A stretch of DNA of 64,000 nucleotides from Desulfonatronum lacustre DSM 10312. GTDB taxonomy: Bacteria > Desulfobacterota > Desulfovibrionia > Desulfovibrionales > Desulfonatronaceae. Position numbers and translations under genes: made by a program. Location: the NCBI RefSeq assembly GCF_000519265.1, contig NZ_KI912608.1:2637313-2701312 (forward strand). Reading direction: 5' to 3'. Shown here piece by piece: positions 60,983 to 64,000 of the stretch. The first letter of the stretch is position 1, and each line of letters begins with the position of its first letter. The notes beneath the pieces were generated by a model. The model was given only the letters and a program-made list of their open reading frames with translations, did no database searches and was not told where the DNA came from.

Positions 60983-62191
60983 ATGCGCAACAAGCTGCGT
61001 TTGCTGACCCCGGGGCCGACGCCCTTGCCCGAGGAGGTCCGCCTAGCCCTGGCCCAGGATATGGTCCATCATCGCAAGCCCGGATTCAAGGCTGTTTTGC
61101 ACCGCATCCAGGAAGGGCTGCAATGGCTGTTCGGAACCACGCAGCCCGTTTTGCCGCTGACCTGCTCCGGCAGCGGGGCCATGAACGCCGCGGTGTGGAA
61201 CCTGTTTCAACCGGGCGAGCGGGTGTTGGTGGTGGAGGCCGGGAAGTTCGGCCAGCGCTGGAAGGACATCGCCCTGGCCCGGGGCCTGGAAGCCACGGTG
61301 CTCAAGCTGCCCTGGGGCCAGGCGGTTTCCCCGGAGGCGATCCGCGAGGCCCTGGACGGGGACCCGGCCATCCGGGGGGTGCTGGTCCAGGCTTCGGAAA
61401 CCTCCACCGGGGTGCTGCATCCGGTGCGGGACATTGCCGAAATGACCCGGCACCGGGACGTCCTGCTGGTGGTGGACGGCATTTCCGCCGTGGCCATTTC
61501 CCCGTGCCCCATGGACGAATGGGGCGTGGACTGTCTGCTGACCGGCTCCCAGAAAGGCCTGATGCTCCCACCCGGCCTGGCCTTCATCGCCCTTAGCGCC
61601 CGGGCCTGGGCCGCGGTGGAACGCCAGGCAGGTCCCGCGGGCTCTCCGGGGGCCTGCCCCGTGGCCTATTTTGATCTGCGCCGGGAGCGGGAGAACTGCC
61701 TGAAGGACCAGACCCTGTTCACCCCGGCCATCAATCTGCTCAACGGACTGGACGTTTCGCTGAGGCTGTTCCGGGAGCGCGGGCTGGAGGAAATTTTCCG
61801 CAAGCAATGGGCCCTGACCCAGCTGACCCGCAGGGCGGTCCGAACCCTGGGGCTGGAACTGCTGGTGCAAAAACAGTACACATGGGGGCTGACCAGCATC
61901 CTGGTCCCCGCCGGTCTGGACGGACAGCGGCTGCTGCAAATCGCGGCCGACGCCTACGGCGTGGTCATGGCCGGAGGCCAGGATCACCTCAAGGGCCGGA
62001 TCATCCGTCTTGGTCATATGGGCCACGTGGACTACGCGGACGTCCTGGCCGGGCTCTACGCCCTGCGCCAGGCCTTCAAAGCCTGCGGTGGACACACCGC
62101 CAGCCGGGATTATCTGGAGGCCGGGTTGACCGCCTACGAACAGGCCCTGGATCCGCGGAGCGTTCCGGGAGAGGAACCGGAGAGAACCTGA
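60983..62191 (+). CDS. Alanine-glyoxylate / serine-pyruvate aminotransferase family (class V)
   Basis: 402 residues. It opens LRLLTPGPTPLPEEVRLALA, typical of the SPT/AGXT group; the PLP Lys is Lys191 in LTGSQKGLMLPPG, and VVDGISAVAISPCPMDEWG holds the PLP-contacting Asp. AAAGGAACG precedes ATG 60983. Probable reactions are serine or alanine with glyoxylate, pyruvate or hydroxypyruvate, or phosphonate or sulfonate-related transaminations. It lies after polA, with 42 bases between. Confidence 0.88.
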   Translation: MRNKLRLLTPGPTPLPEEVRLALAQDMVHHRKPGFKAVLHRIQEGLQWLFGTTQPVLPLTCSGSGAMNAAVWNLFQPGERVLVVEAGKFGQRWKDIALARGLEATVLKLPWGQAVSPEAIREALDGDPAIRGVLVQASETSTGVLHPVRDIAEMTRHRDVLLVVDGISAVAISPCPMDEWGVDCLLTGSQKGLMLPPGLAFIALSARAWAAVERQAGPAGSPGACPVAYFDLRRERENCLKDQTLFTPAINLLNGLDVSLRLFRERGLEEIFRKQWALTQLTRRAVRTLGLELLVQKQYTWGLTSILVPAGLDGQRLLQIAADAYGVVMAGGQDHLKGRIIRLGHMGHVDYADVLAGLYALRQAFKACGGHTASRDYLEAGLTAYEQALDPRSVPGEEPERT

Positions 62192-62251
62192 GCGAAACCG
62201 GTCGAGTGCATGAGCTTCCGTCCGACAAGCATTCGACAAGGAAGGTGAACA

Positions 62252-62629
62252 ATGAACGAAGAGATCAAGATCACGGATCGACGCGTTGGTCATGGCAAGG
62301 AAGGCACGGAGCAAGGTGCATCGGCCGTGGAACAGGCCCAGGCGGACCACCAGGCCGGAGCCGGAGCTTTTCAAGGCTGCGTGATGCCCCAGGTCTGCTT
62401 TCCCACCTTTGTTCTGTCCCTGAGTTCCTCGGCCCTGGTCCATCTGGGCGAGGTTCCGGACCCGGAAACCGGAAAGACCGCCGAGAACATCGAAATAGCC
62501 AAACACACCATCGATATCCTGGCCATGCTTGAGGAAAAGACCAAGGGCAATCTGGATGCCGAAGAATCCAAGCTGCTCAAGGACATGCTCTTCGAGTTGC
62601 GCATGCACTACGTGCGCAAATCGGCGTAA
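62252..62629 (+). CDS. DUF1844 domain protein
   Basis: 125 residues. The core FPTFVLSLSSSALVHLGEVP, then NIEIAKHTIDILAMLEEKTK and LLKDMLFELRMHYV are the DUF1844 pattern. Length is typical. AAGGAAGG precedes ATG 62252. The function of this domain is unknown. It sits 35 bases before argC and may share its transcript. Confidence 0.9.
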   Translation: MNEEIKITDRRVGHGKEGTEQGASAVEQAQADHQAGAGAFQGCVMPQVCFPTFVLSLSSSALVHLGEVPDPETGKTAENIEIAKHTIDILAMLEEKTKGNLDAEESKLLKDMLFELRMHYVRKSA

Positions 62630-62664
62630 CGAACTTTTTGAAATCACCAACCGTAGAGAGAACC

Positions 62665-63744
62665 ATGCAACGCATTCCCGTCGGACTCGTGGGCGTGGCC
62701 GGGTATACCGGCATGGAGCTGTGTCGGCTTTTGGCCGGGCATCCGGAAATGGAACTGGTTCGGGCCACCAGCCGGAGCGAGGCCGGAAAGACCCTGGGGC
62801 TGCTGCTGCCCCATTTGGCCGGGACCGGTTTGGCCGATCTGGTGGTCACCCAGCCGGACACGGACGATTTGGCCGAAGCCTGCAAGCTGGTCTTCCTGGC
62901 CGTGCCCCACGGGACGGCCATGGACATGGCCGCGGAGTTGCTCCAAAAAGGCGTCCGGGTGGTGGATCTGAGCGCGGACTTCCGGCTCCACGATTCTCAG
63001 GTCTACGCCCAGTGGTACAACCTGGAGCACCGCCACGCCGAACTGCTGAATCAGGCGGTCTACGGCCTGCCGGAGCTGTATGCCCGGGACATCGCCCGGG
63101 CTAGGCTGACGGCCAACCCCGGCTGCTACCCCACCAGCGTTCTGCTGGCCTTGGCCCCGGCCCTGCAAGGCGGGTTGGTGGAGCCGGACGGGATCGTGGC
63201 CGATTCCAAGTCCGGAGCCTCCGGGGCCGGGCGCAAGGCGGCAACGGCCACGCTGTTCTGCGAAGTGCATGACACCTTCCGGGCCTACGGCCTGGGCAAG
63301 CATCGCCATACCCCGGAAATGGAGCAGGAAGTGGGCAAGTTGGCCGGAACCCCGGTGGCCTTGTCCTTCAATCCGCACCTGCTGCCCATTGACCGGGGCA
63401 TCCTGTCCACGGTCTACACCCGGTTGACCCGATCCGTGACCGGGGCGGAGGTCCTGGAACTCTACCGCGATTTCTACGCCACTCGTTCCGATATCCTGGG
63501 CCCGACAGCCGGGTCCTGGGTGCGCGTCCACCCGCAAGGATCATGGCCGGAAACCCGTTTCACCCGCGGGACCATGTTCTGCGATCTCGGCCTGCTGGTG
63601 GATGCGCGAACCAATCGGCTGGTGATCGTCAGCGTCATCGACAACCTCTGCCGCGGCGCGTCCGGCCAAGCGCTTGTCAACGCCAACCTGATGCTGGGCC
63701 TCGACCCGGCCCTGGGTTTGCCGGTTGCGCCTTTGGTGCCGTAG
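62665..63744 (+). CDS. argC: N-acetyl-gamma-glutamyl-phosphate reductase
   Basis: 359 residues. NADP-binding GVAGYTGMELCRLLAGHPE at the N-terminus; catalytic Cys154 in TANPGCYPTSVLLAL; SKSGASGAGRKA and the active-site His region YGLGKHRHTPEMEQ follow. It reduces N-acetylglutamyl phosphate in arginine synthesis. ATG 62665 with GAGAG upstream was chosen over the in-frame codon at 62638. No other arg gene lies in the window. Confidence 0.95.
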   Translation: MQRIPVGLVGVAGYTGMELCRLLAGHPEMELVRATSRSEAGKTLGLLLPHLAGTGLADLVVTQPDTDDLAEACKLVFLAVPHGTAMDMAAELLQKGVRVVDLSADFRLHDSQVYAQWYNLEHRHAELLNQAVYGLPELYARDIARARLTANPGCYPTSVLLALAPALQGGLVEPDGIVADSKSGASGAGRKAATATLFCEVHDTFRAYGLGKHRHTPEMEQEVGKLAGTPVALSFNPHLLPIDRGILSTVYTRLTRSVTGAEVLELYRDFYATRSDILGPTAGSWVRVHPQGSWPETRFTRGTMFCDLGLLVDARTNRLVIVSVIDNLCRGASGQALVNANLMLGLDPALGLPVAPLVP

Positions 63745-63770
63745 CAGCATGCTCAGGGATTGAGTTTATC

Positions 63771-64000
63771 GTGACCCCATTAATCGCCTTTTTCCCCCTC
63801 ATCGCCCTGGCCCTCGGCCTCGTCCTGGGCAGCTTCTACAACGTCTGTATCCATCGCTACCTGACCGGAGAGTCCATTGTCCTGCCGGCCTCGCATTGTC
63901 CGCGTTGCCGCAACGCGCTTGTCTGGTGGGAGAATATTCCGCTGGTCAGCTTCATCCTGTTGCGCGGGCGGTGCCGGGCTTGCAAGGAGCCCATTTCCTG
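63771..64000 (+). CDS. pilD: Type IV prepilin peptidase, N-terminal part (partial)
   Basis: From GTG 63771 the frame gives about 76 residues to the window edge. The first helix is FFPLIALALGLVLGSFYNVC; GSFYNVCIHR is the PilD start motif. It is followed by the zinc-binding CPRC and CRAC pairs of the cytoplasmic methylation domain. The enzyme cleaves and N-methylates type IV prepilins and pseudopilins at the inner membrane. AGGGA lies 11 bases upstream of the GTG. Confidence 0.9.
   Translation, partial: MTPLIAFFPLIALALGLVLGSFYNVCIHRYLTGESIVLPASHCPRCRNALVWWENIPLVSFILLRGRCRACKEPIS

Overview
The window is 64 kb of GC-rich, gene-dense bacterial chromosome. The gene set points to a strictly anaerobic Gram-negative bacterium of the Desulfovibrio type (Desulfobacterota, order Desulfovibrionales). 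Indicators are a CheA with a long central insert, a tungsten-type aldehyde:ferredoxin oxidoreductase, BadF/BcrA-type acyl-CoA dehydratase activases, a TRAP-linked catabolic island, a B12-type radical SAM protein and cobamide salvage genes. This placement is an inference; no rRNA or dsr gene lies in the window. No tRNA, CRISPR array, prophage or intact insertion sequence was seen.

Layout. 1-5.7 kb: chemotaxis/partner-switch cluster (CheW end, STAS protein, CheY, CheA, receptor without sensor domain, RsbT-like ATPase, second CheY). 5.7-10.8 kb: putA, ACT-domain regulator and PFL/UPF0210 gene in one minus-strand operon. 11.1 kb: SRP (4.5S-type) RNA with a clear terminator, then a YhhQ-type transporter. 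12.7-17.3 kb: a split acyl-CoA dehydratase activase pair. 17.3-20.7 kb: AlkD-like glycosylase, a frameshifted ASCH gene, alanine dehydrogenase, DMT exporter. 20.9-25.6 kb: complete polar amino-acid ABC importer. 25.8-28.7 kb: SelO, a methyltransferase and a hotdog thioesterase.

28.8-43.3 kb is the most interesting part. A GntR/FCD regulator is divergent from a catabolic run: a histidinol-dehydrogenase-like enzyme resembling HpsN, an iron alcohol dehydrogenase, two tandem TRAP binding proteins, DctQ, DctM, RidA, a CuyA/D-cysteine-desulfhydrase-like PLP lyase, AOR, a ThiS/MoaD-like protein, an Asp/Glu-family racemase and a GabD/SlaB-like aldehyde dehydrogenase. Together these suggest uptake and oxidation of a small anionic polyol or amino acid. 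A C3 organosulfonate (2,3-dihydroxypropane-1-sulfonate, sulfolactate or cysteate) fits best, with sulfite released for respiration. The substrate is inferred, not proven.

43.4-47.9 kb: RND efflux pump and adaptor. 47.9-48.4 kb: a decayed REP-associated (Y1) transposase interrupted by a MITE-like element. 48.8-50.6 kb: radical SAM/B12 protein of the RiPP-maturation type. 50.9-55.3 kb: small membrane protein, Mog-like protein and an Endonuclease-Q/UvrD helicase fusion. 55.5-64 kb: housekeeping run with CbiR and CobU (cobamide remodelling), NrnA-like DHH phosphoesterase, PolA, aminotransferase, DUF1844 protein, ArgC and the start of prepilin peptidase. Two short repeat systems run through the intergenic DNA: hairpins of ATCGAA hexamers (four loci) and GTAGGGGC...GCCCCTAC palindromes (five loci plus relatives).
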